The notes beneath the pieces were generated by a model, which saw only the letters and a list, made by a program, of their open reading frames with translations, was not told the origin of the DNA and did no database searches. A DNA stretch of 64,000 nucleotides from Streptomyces sp. P3 (GTDB lineage Bacteria; Actinomycetota; Actinomycetes; Streptomycetales; Streptomycetaceae), in the NCBI RefSeq assembly GCF_003032475.1, contig NZ_CP028369.1, positions 6,076,001 to 6,140,000 of the forward strand, given 5' to 3'. Below, in pieces: positions 26,708 to 35,062 of this stretch. A program made the position numbers and the translations under genes. Position 1 is the stretch's first letter. Every line of letters begins with the position of its first letter.

Positions 26708-27180
26708 GTGGCCACGACGACGATCACCGCGCACAGCGCCGGACCGGACCGGGAGGCCGCCCGGACGTCGGTCCGACGCCGGACGGTACGGACGATCAAG
26801 GTGTACTGGCCGGTCGCGACGGAGACTCTGACCGCCTGCGCGGAGGGCGACCTCGGGACGCTGCGGGCCGACGAGTCCTTCGCGGCGCTGCTGCGGATCC
26901 TGGAGACCTCGCCCGAACTCGGGGACTTCGGCGCCTATGGCGACGTCTTCGAGGTGGCGTTCGGCGCCGAGGGTTTCACCGTCCGGCCCGGCGCCCGCCC
27001 CGCGCTCGGCTCGGTCGGCGGCCGCTTCCTGTCGCCGACGCTCGCCGTCACCACCTACGTCGACGCCGCGACGACCGACGACGACCTGGCGCGCGTCCTC
27101 GCCCGCCTCACCGACGCCCACCCCTGGGAGATCCCGGTGATCGAGCTCTCCGCCCGCTGGACCTCGTCTCCCGCGCCTGA
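26708..27180 (+). CDS. CutA/NIF3-like fold protein, probable 3' frameshift
   Basis: The GTG start follows GGGAGG at 6-7 bases. The protein reads TIKVYWPVATETLTACAEGD, then FGDYGD-like DFGAYGDVFEVAFG, FTVRPGARPALGSVGG and AHPWEIPVIEL, an order like the CutA/NIF3 C-terminal dimerization domain. The frame does not stop after this strand but runs 173 bases into the cyclase gene, to 27484. One base inserted near 27161 would instead give LDLVSRA and a stop at 27180, as expected for the family. I therefore infer a single-base loss or a sequencing error. The coordinates give the inferred ancestral end. Role unknown. Confidence 0.6.
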
Positions 27181-27311
27181 CCCGTCACCGCCACCGCCAT
27201 CGTCACCGCCCCGGCATGCGGTGTCACCCGGTCGGTGGGACCCGCCGAGCCGCGGGGGCCGGTCGAGCCGGCCGGACCGTCGAACATCGCCGAGCAAGAG
27301 GACGGACACAC

Positions 27312-28085
27312 ATGACGCAGAACACGGACGCCGCCGTCGAACCGCCGCTGTGGGCCCTGCACCGGGAACTGATCGGCAAAACGGTCCGCACCGACCTCAC
27401 CCATGCCTTCCACCCCGGTCAGCCGCACTTCCCCGCCTTCCCGGACGAGCAGCGCGAGATGCCCTTCGACATGTCCCGCGGTGACGGCTTCACCGTGCAC
27501 CGGTACACGATCGTCGGACAGTGGGGCACCCACGTCGACCCGCCCGTGCACTTCGTGGCCGGCGCGCGGACCCTGGACGAGATCCCCGTCGACGAGATGA
27601 TCCTGCCGCTCGTCGTCCTCGACATCACCGAGCGCGTCTCGACGGACCCGGACGCCGTACCGACCCTGGACGACGTGGCCGCCTGGGAGGCCCGTCACGG
27701 CCGCGTCCCGGAAGGGGCGTTCGTCGCGCTGCGCACCGGCTGGGGCCGCCGCTGGCCGGACCCGGCCGCCATGGCCAACAAGGACGAGGCAGGCGTCAGC
27801 CACTGCCCGGGCTGGTCCGCCGAGGTCCTGACGTACCTCTTCGAGGAGGCCGGCGTCACCGCGATCGGGCACGAGCAGACCGACACCGACCCCGGACTGG
27901 CCACCTCCGCCGGCGACTTCGGCCTGGAGCGGTACGTCCTGCAACGGGACCGGTGGCAGATCGAGCTGATGGCCCACCTCGACCGGGTGCCGGAGGCGGG
28001 CGCGCTGATCGTCGCCACCTGGCCCAAGCCGCAGGGCGGTTCGGGCTTCCCGGCCAGGGTCTTCGCGCTGCACCACGAAGGCTGA
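27312..28085 (+). CDS. Cyclase family protein (kynurenine-formamidase-like metal hydrolase)
   Basis: A 257-residue member of the cyclase (PF04199) superfamily. The metal-binding signature WGTHVDPPVHF is at residues 74-84, a second conserved histidine lies in IGHEQTDTDPG, and RTGWGRRW is typical. These enzymes hydrolyse N-formylkynurenine, amides or cyclic esters or lactones; the precise substrate is not decidable here. It lies between a CutA/NIF3-like gene and a second IclR gene and is divergent from a first IclR gene, which points to an inducible catabolic unit. Confidence 0.88.
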   Translation: MTQNTDAAVEPPLWALHRELIGKTVRTDLTHAFHPGQPHFPAFPDEQREMPFDMSRGDGFTVHRYTIVGQWGTHVDPPVHFVAGARTLDEIPVDEMILPLVVLDITERVSTDPDAVPTLDDVAAWEARHGRVPEGAFVALRTGWGRRWPDPAAMANKDEAGVSHCPGWSAEVLTYLFEEAGVTAIGHEQTDTDPGLATSAGDFGLERYVLQRDRWQIELMAHLDRVPEAGALIVATWPKPQGGSGFPARVFALHHEG

Positions 28086-28106
28086 GAGCGGTTGTAGGGT
28101 GCGAAG

Positions 28107-28916
28107 GTGACGACGAACGGCCCCGCACCCCGACAGCAGGTCCCGGGAACGGCCGCCTCGCTGCGGATGGCCCTGCGCATGGTCAACACCGTGCTGGACC
28201 GCGAAGCGTCCGGCCGTACCGGCTTCAGCGTCAGCAGGCTCGCCGACGAGGTCGGCGTCGAGCGCAGCAAGGCCTCACGCACCACACAGGATCTGTGCGA
28301 CAAGGGCTTCCTCGCACGCCTCGACGACTCGACCCTGCGCGCCGCGGACGCCTTCTTCGCCACCGCCGCGTCCCTGCACCCCGGCCTGCTCCGCCGCAGC
28401 CGCCCCCTCCTGCGCCGACTCGCCGTCGAGCACGGCGCCGGCGCCCGGCTCTCCGTCCGCGACGGCGTCCAGGTCCGGCTGCTGCGCGCCGAATCCGCCG
28501 CCGGTGCGTACCAGGAATGGCAGGGCCGATCGGCTCTCGTCACCCCGTGCTGGTGCACCGGCGCCGGCCGCGCCCTCCTCCTCGACCACACCGCCGAGGA
28601 CATCACCGCCCTGCTCGACGACTACGAGCTGATCGGCGTCGGCGGCCCGAACGCGGCCCACTCCGCCGAAGAGGTCGCCGCCGCCAACGACCGCGACCGC
28701 AGACGGGGCGTCGTCGCGGCGCACGGTGAGTTCGAACACGGCGTCACCGAGTACGCCGTACCCGTGCGCGACGGGAACGCCCACATCCGGGCCGTCGTAT
28801 CGGTCGTCGGCAGACAGCAGGACCTGCTGCCGCGCGAGCGCACGATCCGCACCGACCTCACCGCCGTCGCCGCGGCACTCGCCGAATGCGTCACGGGTGC
28901 GGACACACCGCAGTGA
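28107..28916 (+). CDS. Second IclR-family transcriptional regulator
   Basis: A 269-residue regulator with an N-terminal winged helix (about 20-75; LADEVGVERSKASRTTQDLCDKGFL) and an IclR effector domain (about 95-265; VTPCWCTGAGRALL, GEFEHGVTEYAVPVRDG). The GTG start is 21 bases after the cyclase stop with AAGG upstream, so it is probably co-transcribed. Two IclR proteins bracketing one small gene pair is unusual. One may act on uptake or later catabolic steps encoded elsewhere. Confidence 0.87.
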   Translation: MTTNGPAPRQQVPGTAASLRMALRMVNTVLDREASGRTGFSVSRLADEVGVERSKASRTTQDLCDKGFLARLDDSTLRAADAFFATAASLHPGLLRRSRPLLRRLAVEHGAGARLSVRDGVQVRLLRAESAAGAYQEWQGRSALVTPCWCTGAGRALLLDHTAEDITALLDDYELIGVGGPNAAHSAEEVAAANDRDRRRGVVAAHGEFEHGVTEYAVPVRDGNAHIRAVVSVVGRQQDLLPRERTIRTDLTAVAAALAECVTGADTPQ

Positions 28917-29068
28917 GCGCACGGGCGCCGCGGCCCGTGAGCCGGGCCGGCGAGGAGTCCGGAGTCGAAGAATCGCAGAACTTGACGACGGATCATGGCT
29001 GTTGCTCTCTGGTGGCGGCCACTCTCACCGTGTAGCGTCGCTCTCAGATGTCGTGGTTGGCAGTACCT

Positions 29069-29092
29069 GCCCGCGCTGCGCGCGGGCGTTTT
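29069..29092 (+). promoter_or_regulatory. Terminator-like hairpin in the cold-shock gene leader
   Basis: GCCCGCG (29069-29075) pairs with CGCGGGC (29081-29087) over a 5-base loop and is followed by GTTTT. It lies 79 bases before the start of the cold-shock gene. It could be the terminator of an upstream short transcript or a structured leader that attenuates or senses temperature. Confidence 0.5.
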
Positions 29093-29170
29093 GCTGTGCA
29101 GTGCCGGACCAAGGCGATCACCTCCGGGGCCGCGCGGTGCGGTGCCCGACATTGACTGGGAGGCACCAGC

Positions 29171-29374
29171 ATGGCCAGCGGAACTGTGAAGTGGTTCAAC
29201 GCCGAAAAGGGCTTCGGCTTCATCGCCCAGGACGGCGGCGGACCGGACGTCTTCGCCCACTACTCCAACATCAACGCCTCCGGCTTCCGTGAGCTCCAGG
29301 AAGGCCAGGCGGTCACCTTCGACATCACCCAGGGCCAGAAGGGCCCGCAGGCGGAGAACATCACTCCCGCCTGA
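29171..29374 (+). CDS. Cold-shock protein, CspA family
   Basis: A 67-residue single cold-shock domain. RNP1 is KGFGFI (residues 14-19) and RNP2 VFAHY (27-31); the start [14 protein letters not shown] is standard. It binds single-stranded RNA/DNA and acts as an RNA chaperone. The ATG is preceded by GGGAGG. It is monocistronic, with a hairpin-containing leader and a very strong terminator. Confidence 0.97.
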   Translation: MASGTVKWFNAEKGFGFIAQDGGGPDVFAHYSNINASGFRELQEGQAVTFDITQGQKGPQAENITPA

Positions 29375-29389
29375 CCCTCGCACGGCCGT

Positions 29390-29422
29390 CAGGTCCCGGA
29401 GCGCTTCCCGCTCCGGGACCTG
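29390..29422 (+). terminator. Intrinsic terminator after the cold-shock gene
   Basis: A perfect 14-bp stem (CAGGTCCCGGAGCG and its complement) closes a 5-base loop 15 bases after the stop codon. Streptomyces terminators often lack a long U tract. Confidence 0.85.
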
Positions 29423-29525
29423 ATCGCATGTCCGGCCCCCGTTCCCCGCCAGTCCCGGCCGCACGGACACCGTCCGGTGTGCGGATGTCGAGCATGACGC
29501 GCGACATCCGGGCAATGCGCCTGGT

Positions 29526-31109
29526 GTGATACGCGTGGGAATCGTCGTTCTGACCCTGCTGACCGCCCTCGGGGCCGTGGCCGCGGCGGTCGGGGTCTCG
29601 CCCTCCTGGTGGTTCGCGGCGCTTCCGCTCACCCTGGTGGGTGCGCTGGGAGCCTGGGACCTGCTGCAGCGCCGGCACTCGGTACTGCGCAACTACCCCG
29701 TCCTCGGCCACGCCCGCTTCCTCCTGGAGCGCATCCGCCCGGAGTTGCAGCAGTACTTCATCGAGCGGAACTACGACGGGCGCCCCTTCGACCGGGACGT
29801 GCGCAGCATCGTCTACGAGCGCGCCAAGGGCACCGACGCGGAGGAGCCGTTCGGCACCGAACGGGACGTGTACCAGCCCGGTCACGAGTTCCTGGTCCCG
29901 TCGATGGCTCCGTGCCCGGTGCCCAAGACCCCGCCGCGCGTGCGGGTCGGCGGTCCGCACTGCGGCCGCCCCTACGACATGGCACTGCTGAACGTCTCGG
30001 CGATGAGCTTCGGCTCGCTGTCCGCGAACGCGGTCCTCGCACTCAACGGGGGCGCCGCGGCCGGGGGCTTCGCCCACGACACCGGCGAGGGCGGACTCTC
30101 CGAGCACCACCTCCGCCCGGGAGGCGACCTCGTCTGGGAGATCGGCACCGGCTACTTCGGCTGCCGAACCGAGAAGGGCGATTTCGACGCCGGCGAGTTC
30201 GCCGACAAAGCGGCGCACGACCACGTCAAGTGCGTCTCCCTGAAGCTGTCGCAGGGCGCGAAGCCCGGCATCGGCGGAGTCCTGCCGGGAGCCAAGGTGA
30301 ACGCCGAGATCGCCCGGGTCCGGGACGTGCCCGAAGGGCGGACCGTGGTCTCGCCGCCGTACCACCGGGTGTTCTCCACGCCCCGCGAACTCGTGCGCTT
30401 CATCGCCCGCATGCGCGAGTTGTCCGGCGGCAAGCCGGCCGGCTTCAAGCTGTGCGTGGGCTCGCGCCGGCAGTTCCTGGCGGTGTGCAAGGCCATGCTG
30501 GAGGAGGGCACGGCGCCCGACTTCATCGTGGTGGACGGCGCCGAGGGCGGGACCGGCGCGGCGCCGCTGGAGTTCGCGGACCACCTGGGCACACCGCTCA
30601 CCGAAGGCCTGCTCACCGTGCACAACGCCCTCGTCGGCGCGGGTCTGCGCGACCACGTGCGGATCGGCGCCGGCGGCAAGATCGCCACCGGCGCCGACCT
30701 GGTCAAACGCCTGGTGCAGGGCGCCGACTACGGCAACGCCGCCCGAGCGATGATGTTCGCCGTCGGCTGCATCCAGGCCCAGCGCTGCCACACCAACACC
30801 TGTCCCACCGGCGTCACCACCCAGGACCCCCGCCGTGCCCGTGCCCTCGACGTCCCCGACAAGACGGCGCGCGTACGGCGCTTCCAGGAGGCGACCGTGG
30901 CCGGAGCGCTGCAGATCATGGCGTCCATGGGTGTCACCGATCCCGCGCAACTGCGCCCCCACATGCTGCGTCGGCGCGTCGACCCCCGCACCGAGCGCTC
31001 CTACGAGGAGTTGCACGAGTGGCTGGCGCCCGGGCAGCTCCTCGACGAACCGCCCGCCTCCTGGGCGGCCGACTGGCAGGCCGCCGACCCCGACCGCTTC
31101 ACCGTCTGA
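29526..31109 (+). CDS. FMN-binding glutamate synthase-like protein
   Basis: A 527-residue protein with two N-terminal hydrophobic helices (about 3-45) and a GltS-type FMN barrel. Motifs are NVSAMSFGSLS, the FMN loop VDGAEGGTGAAP, GKIATGADLVKRL and the Fe-S cluster cysteines in CIQAQRCHTNTCPTGV (C-x5-C-x4-C). It lacks the glutaminase domain of true glutamate synthase, so it is probably a membrane-linked oxidoreductase of unknown substrate. It starts at GTG and is followed after 13 bases by a pyruvate-oxidase-like gene, with which it likely forms an operon. Confidence 0.9.
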   Translation: MIRVGIVVLTLLTALGAVAAAVGVSPSWWFAALPLTLVGALGAWDLLQRRHSVLRNYPVLGHARFLLERIRPELQQYFIERNYDGRPFDRDVRSIVYERAKGTDAEEPFGTERDVYQPGHEFLVPSMAPCPVPKTPPRVRVGGPHCGRPYDMALLNVSAMSFGSLSANAVLALNGGAAAGGFAHDTGEGGLSEHHLRPGGDLVWEIGTGYFGCRTEKGDFDAGEFADKAAHDHVKCVSLKLSQGAKPGIGGVLPGAKVNAEIARVRDVPEGRTVVSPPYHRVFSTPRELVRFIARMRELSGGKPAGFKLCVGSRRQFLAVCKAMLEEGTAPDFIVVDGAEGGTGAAPLEFADHLGTPLTEGLLTVHNALVGAGLRDHVRIGAGGKIATGADLVKRLVQGADYGNAARAMMFAVGCIQAQRCHTNTCPTGVTTQDPRRARALDVPDKTARVRRFQEATVAGALQIMASMGVTDPAQLRPHMLRRRVDPRTERSYEELHEWLAPGQLLDEPPASWAADWQAADPDRFTV

Positions 31110-31122
31110 ATCGGAGACCCCC

Positions 31123-32877
31123 ATGCCCCGTACCGTTGCCCGTGTCATCGTCGACGCGCTGAGCGAACTCGGCGTGCGCCAGGTGTTCGGCGTCGTGGGA
31201 GACGCCCTCAACCCCCTCACCGACGCCATCCGCACCACTGACGGCGTCGAGTGGGTAGGCTGCCGCCACGAGGAGGCGGCGGCGTTCGCCGCGAGCGCCC
31301 AGTCGCAGCTCACCGGCACGCTCGGCGTGTGCATGGGTACGGTCGGACCCGGCTCCGTCCACCTCCTCAACGGGCTGTACGACGCGGCGAAGAGCCACGC
31401 GCCGGTCCTGGCGATCGCCGGCCAGGTGCCGCTCGCCGAACTCGGCAGCGACTACTTCCAGGAAGTCGACAACGACGCCCTCTTCAGCGACGTCGCGGTC
31501 TTCCGCGCGACCATCACCTCCCCCGAGCAGCTTCCCCGGATGCTGGAGACGGCGGTGCGCCACGCACTCGGCCGCAAGGGCGTCGCCGTCCTCACCGTGC
31601 CGGGCGACCTGGGCGAGCAGCAACTGCCCTCCGACCGGCCGGCCCGTTTCTCCCTGAACGCTCCGCTGAGCCGGCCCGACGCGGCGGCCGTGCGCCGTGC
31701 CGCCGAACTCCTCGACCGCTCCGAACGAGTCACCCTCCTCGTCGGTGAGGGCGCCCGGGCCGCCCGCGATGACGTCCTCACCCTCGCCGACCGGCTGGCC
31801 GCGCCGATGGTGCTCACCCTGAAGGCCAAGGCGGGCTTCGAGGGCGACGACAACCCCTTCCAGGTCGGCCAGACGGGACTGATCGGCAACCCCGCCGCCG
31901 CAGCGGCCCTCCAGGACGCGGACACCCTCCTGCTGCTCGGCACGGACTTCCCCTACCGGGACTGGTATCCCGAGGACCGGACCGTCATCCAGATCGACAC
32001 CGAGGCCACGCACATCGGACGCCGCGTACCGGTCGACGTCGGACTCGTGGGGGACACCGGCGCCGGCGTGCGCGACCTCCTGGACCACCTCACCGCCGGG
32101 CCGGACGGAGCACGCGGGCGCTCCCATCTGGAGAAGGCACGCGAGCGCTTCGACCAGTGGCGCACGGGACAGGCCCGGCTCGCCGACCCGTCCCACGACA
32201 AGGGTGTCATCGGACGCGTCCGGTCCGCACTGGACAACCGTGCCCACGACATCCGCCCCGAGGCGCTGGCCGCCGCGGTCGACCGGATCGCAGCCGACGA
32301 CGCCGTCTTCACCTCCGACACCGGCATGGCCACGGTGTGGCTTTCGCGCTTCGTCGAGATGCGCGGCGGGCGACGCCTCATCGGCTCCTACAACCTCGGC
32401 TCGATGGCCAACGCCATGCCCCAGGCGCTCGGCGCCCAGTGCCTGGACCGTGCACGCCAGGTGGTGGCGTTCTGCGGCGACGGCGGACTCAGCATGCTGC
32501 TCGGCGATCTGATGACCCTGAAGACGTATCGCCTTCCCGTCAAACTCGTCGTCTTCGACAACCGCCGGCTGGGCATGGTGAAACTCGAACAGGAACAGGC
32601 AGGCCTCCCCGAGTTCGGCACGGTGCTCGACAACCCGGACTTCGCCGCCGTGGCGGAAGCCATGGGCATCACCGGCGTCCGGGTGACCGACCCGGCCGAC
32701 CTGGACAGCGCCGTGCGGCGAGCCTTCCACAGTCCGGGACCGGTCCTGCTGGACGTCCTCACCAACCCCGACGAGATCGCCGTGCCCGCCAAGCCGACGG
32801 TCGAACAGGGCTGGGGTTTCGCGGTCGCCAAGGTGAAGGAAGTCGTACGAAGTCACGGGGAGCCGGGCGGCAGCTGA
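31123..32877 (+). CDS. Thiamine-pyrophosphate enzyme, pyruvate oxidase/dehydrogenase (quinone)-like
   Basis: A 584-residue TPP enzyme with the POX/AHAS three-domain plan. The catalytic Glu is in CRHEEAAAFAA (N-terminal domain), a central FAD/nucleotide domain spans about 185-340, and the TPP motif GDGGLSMLLGDLMTL occurs in the C-terminal domain. Such proteins decarboxylate pyruvate and pass electrons to quinone; the exact acceptor here is not shown. GGAGA lies upstream of the ATG. It forms a two-gene unit with the FMN/Fe-S protein, suggesting a linked redox pathway. Confidence 0.88.
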   Translation: MPRTVARVIVDALSELGVRQVFGVVGDALNPLTDAIRTTDGVEWVGCRHEEAAAFAASAQSQLTGTLGVCMGTVGPGSVHLLNGLYDAAKSHAPVLAIAGQVPLAELGSDYFQEVDNDALFSDVAVFRATITSPEQLPRMLETAVRHALGRKGVAVLTVPGDLGEQQLPSDRPARFSLNAPLSRPDAAAVRRAAELLDRSERVTLLVGEGARAARDDVLTLADRLAAPMVLTLKAKAGFEGDDNPFQVGQTGLIGNPAAAAALQDADTLLLLGTDFPYRDWYPEDRTVIQIDTEATHIGRRVPVDVGLVGDTGAGVRDLLDHLTAGPDGARGRSHLEKARERFDQWRTGQARLADPSHDKGVIGRVRSALDNRAHDIRPEALAAAVDRIAADDAVFTSDTGMATVWLSRFVEMRGGRRLIGSYNLGSMANAMPQALGAQCLDRARQVVAFCGDGGLSMLLGDLMTLKTYRLPVKLVVFDNRRLGMVKLEQEQAGLPEFGTVLDNPDFAAVAEAMGITGVRVTDPADLDSAVRRAFHSPGPVLLDVLTNPDEIAVPAKPTVEQGWGFAVAKVKEVVRSHGEPGGS

Positions 32878-32972
32878 CGGAAGTTCCAGGAATGCCGGTC
32901 GAGGTCGGGGGTACACGCGTGAGTGCCGGACGACGGACCGGCGACCTGATACTCGATCGATGGGGAGGGCAC

Positions 32973-33818
32973 ATGCCGGCGACGACGACCGTGCAGACCG
33001 CTGGACAGACGGTGGACGTACCGGAGATCGCAGACCCTTCCAAGGTCGCGCCGAGGGACGCGCGGAAGTTGTCGAAGCTGTTCTTCGACCAGCTCGCGGT
33101 GCTGGAGGAGGGTACGCCGGAGTACCAGTACGCGCGGAACACGCTGATCGAGATGAACATGTCGCTGGTGCGGTTCGCGGCCGGCCGGTTCCGCAGTCGG
33201 GGGCCGGAGGAGATGGAGGACATCGTCCAGGTCGGCATGATCGGTCTGATCAAGGCGATCGACCGGTTCGAGCTGACCCGTGAGGTCGAGTTCACCTCGT
33301 TCGCGGTGCCGTACATCGTGGGGGAGATCAAGCGGTTCTTCCGGGACACCACCTGGGCCGTGCATGTGCCCCGCCGGCTGCAGGAGGCGCGTGTCCAGCT
33401 CGCCCGCGCCAAGGAGGAACTGCGCAGCCGCCTCGGTCGTACGCCCACCACCAAGGAGCTCGCCGAGCTGATGAGCCTGCCGGAGAACGAGGTGGTCGAG
33501 GCCCAACTGGCCTCCAACGGCTACACGTCGGCCTCCCTGGACGCGGCCATCAACGGCAGCGAGGACGGTGAGGCGGCGCTGGCGGACTTCATCGGTGACG
33601 AGGACGCCGCCCTGGGGCTGATCGAGGACTTCCACGCGCTCGCACCGATGATCGCCGAACTCGACGAACGCGACCGCAGGATCATCCACTGGCGGTTCGT
33701 CGAGGAACTCACCCAGGCCCAGATCGGCGAACGCCTCGGCGTCTCCCAGATGCACGTCTCCCGGCTGATCTCCCGTCTCCTGACCCGCCTGCGTGAGGGC
33801 ATGCTCAGCACCGCCTGA
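32973..33818 (+). CDS. SigB/SigF-family RNA polymerase sigma factor
   Basis: A 281-residue group 3 sigma factor. Region 2 includes LVRFAAGRFRSRGPEEMEDI, GMIGLIKAIDRFE and FTSFAVPYIVGEIKRFFRD; region 3 ends near residue 190; region 4 has ELTQAQIGERLGVSQMHVS. These factors direct stress or sporulation genes and are usually held by RsbW-like anti-sigma kinases, such as the one encoded at 18854. GGGGAGGG precedes the ATG at 32973. A strong terminator follows. No partner anti-sigma gene is adjacent. Confidence 0.93.
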   Translation: MPATTTVQTAGQTVDVPEIADPSKVAPRDARKLSKLFFDQLAVLEEGTPEYQYARNTLIEMNMSLVRFAAGRFRSRGPEEMEDIVQVGMIGLIKAIDRFELTREVEFTSFAVPYIVGEIKRFFRDTTWAVHVPRRLQEARVQLARAKEELRSRLGRTPTTKELAELMSLPENEVVEAQLASNGYTSASLDAAINGSEDGEAALADFIGDEDAALGLIEDFHALAPMIAELDERDRRIIHWRFVEELTQAQIGERLGVSQMHVSRLISRLLTRLREGMLSTA

Positions 33819-33823
33819 CCGGC

Positions 33824-33861
33824 GCGGAGCTCCCGGCGGGACGGCTCGCCGGGGGCTCCGC
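33824..33861 (+). terminator. Intrinsic terminator after the sigma factor gene
   Basis: A 15-bp stem (33824-33838 with 33847-33861, one G-U pair) closes an 8-base loop 6 bases after the stop codon. Confidence 0.8.
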
Positions 33862-33948
33862 GGCCGTTCGCCCCGGCGCGTGCGTCGCACCCCTGCGTGC
33901 AGCCGGGAGCCCGGGCCGACCGAGGTTCGTGCGGACGACGCAGGCCGC

Positions 33949-34130
33949 TCAGGCGGTCTGCCCGGCGTGCAAGGAGTTCACCTGTGCGGCGTCGTGTTCG
34001 GCGTCGTCCACGCTCACGGCGACTCCCCGCCCTTCGAAAGCCGTACGACCAGGCGCTCTGCGCCGCGCACGAGCACGCCGGCGTCCAACGCGCCGAGCCG
34101 GTACCCCCAGCCGCCCACCTGTCCCGGCCC
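33949..34130 (-). pseudogene. Remnant of a small PH-like domain protein
   Basis: On the minus strand GGWGYRLGALDAGVLVRGAE continues as RLVVRLSKG and, after a frame change near 34035, RGVAVSVDDAEHDAAQVNSL to a stop at 33949. This resembles the C-terminal part of actinobacterial PH-domain-like membrane proteins. The N-terminal membrane part is missing; it was apparently replaced by the end of the DUF4440-like gene. Confidence 0.5.
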
Positions 34131-34135
34131 GCGGC

Positions 34136-34525
34136 GCGGTGCTGCCCGGACTCGGACGGGACGGGCGTCGCCTGGTGGAAGTACATGCGCCAGCCGGTCT
34201 CGGTGAGGCGCCACAGGGAGCTCCGCCAGGCCCGCCGCCCCTGGTTGTCGGAGAAGTACGCCAGATGAACGACACCGGGAGCAAGAACGACTCCGGCCAT
34301 CTCGCCGACCTCCACCGCGTACTCCGGCGACACCGTCGCGCCACTGGTGACCGAGAGAACGGAGTGCGCGTCCCACCGGCGTCCCGAAGCGCCGAACTCG
34401 GTGAACTGCGGATCCAGCAGCTCCGACACGAGGGCCGAAGAAGCCCGCACCTCGGGATCGAGCAGTCGTAGTTCGGCGTCCACGGCCGCTTGGACGGCAC
34501 GTGCGCGGTCGCTGTCGTCGGTCAT
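34136..34525 (-). CDS. DUF4440/NTF2-like protein that has lost its normal stop
   Basis: The first 125 residues form an NTF2-like DUF4440 domain: an N-terminal helix (ELRLLDPEVRASSALVSELL), then EFGASGRRWDAHSVL and the terminal strands RSSLWRLTETGWRMYFHQ. Family members end shortly after this strand. Here the frame stays open to 33521, crossing a PH-like remnant and overlapping the sigma gene by 298 bases on the opposite strand, so the tail is probably meaningless. The coordinates cover the recognizable domain. The role of such small domains is unknown. Confidence 0.6.
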
Positions 34526-34568
34526 GGCGGAACCCTGCTCAGGCGTCTCGCCGCGCGTCGCAGCCCGG

Positions 34569-34922
34569 TCAGGCGGGCTGCCACAGCTCGACGCGATTGC
34601 CCTCGGGGTCGACCACCCAGCCGAACCGGCCGACCCCCTCCATGTCCTGCGTCTCCTCGGCCACGTCCGCACCCCGGGCGCGCAGTTGCGCGAGCATCGC
34701 GTCGAGGTCGCGAACCCGGAAATTCAGCATGGACTGCTGGGCGCGGGACCCGAAGTAGTCGGTCCCGGACTCGAACGTCGCGAACACCGTCGGACCGGTC
34801 TCCTGACGCCACAGACCGTGGTCGTCGGCGTCCAGACCCAGACACTCGCGGTACCACGCGCCCAAGGCCGCGGGATCCGCGGCCCGCAGGAAATATCCAC
34901 CGATGCCCAGCACACGTTCCAT
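34569..34922 (-). CDS. VOC/glyoxalase-like protein
   Basis: A 117-residue single-unit vicinal-oxygen-chelate protein. The betaalphabetabetabeta pattern is visible in GGYFLRAADPAALGAWYREC, MLNFRVRDLDAML and WVVDPEGNRVELWQ, where the last Glu is a typical metal position. The ATG at 34922 is preferred; the frame extends to 35009 without a clear ribosome site. Substrates of this family range from methylglyoxal to aromatics and antibiotics and cannot be predicted here. Confidence 0.85.
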   Translation of the reverse strand: MERVLGIGGYFLRAADPAALGAWYRECLGLDADDHGLWRQETGPTVFATFESGTDYFGSRAQQSMLNFRVRDLDAMLAQLRARGADVAEETQDMEGVGRFGWVVDPEGNRVELWQPA

Positions 34923-35062
34923 GCCCGCCATCCTGCCAGGATTCGTGGCACGGGGGCTGCCGAACCGTCCCGGCCCGCCGTCCTGACCAGGCGGAAACAG
35001 GCGCATCACGTGACGTTGCGGAGATCCGGGGAAGAAGAAGCGGCAGCCGATGGGAGGTTGTT

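Noticed and set aside
32883..32914. Possible SigB-type promoter (GTTCC and GGGTAC) before the sigma gene
   Set aside because: The spacing of about 21 bases is too long for the usual GTTT-N14-16-GGGTA pattern.
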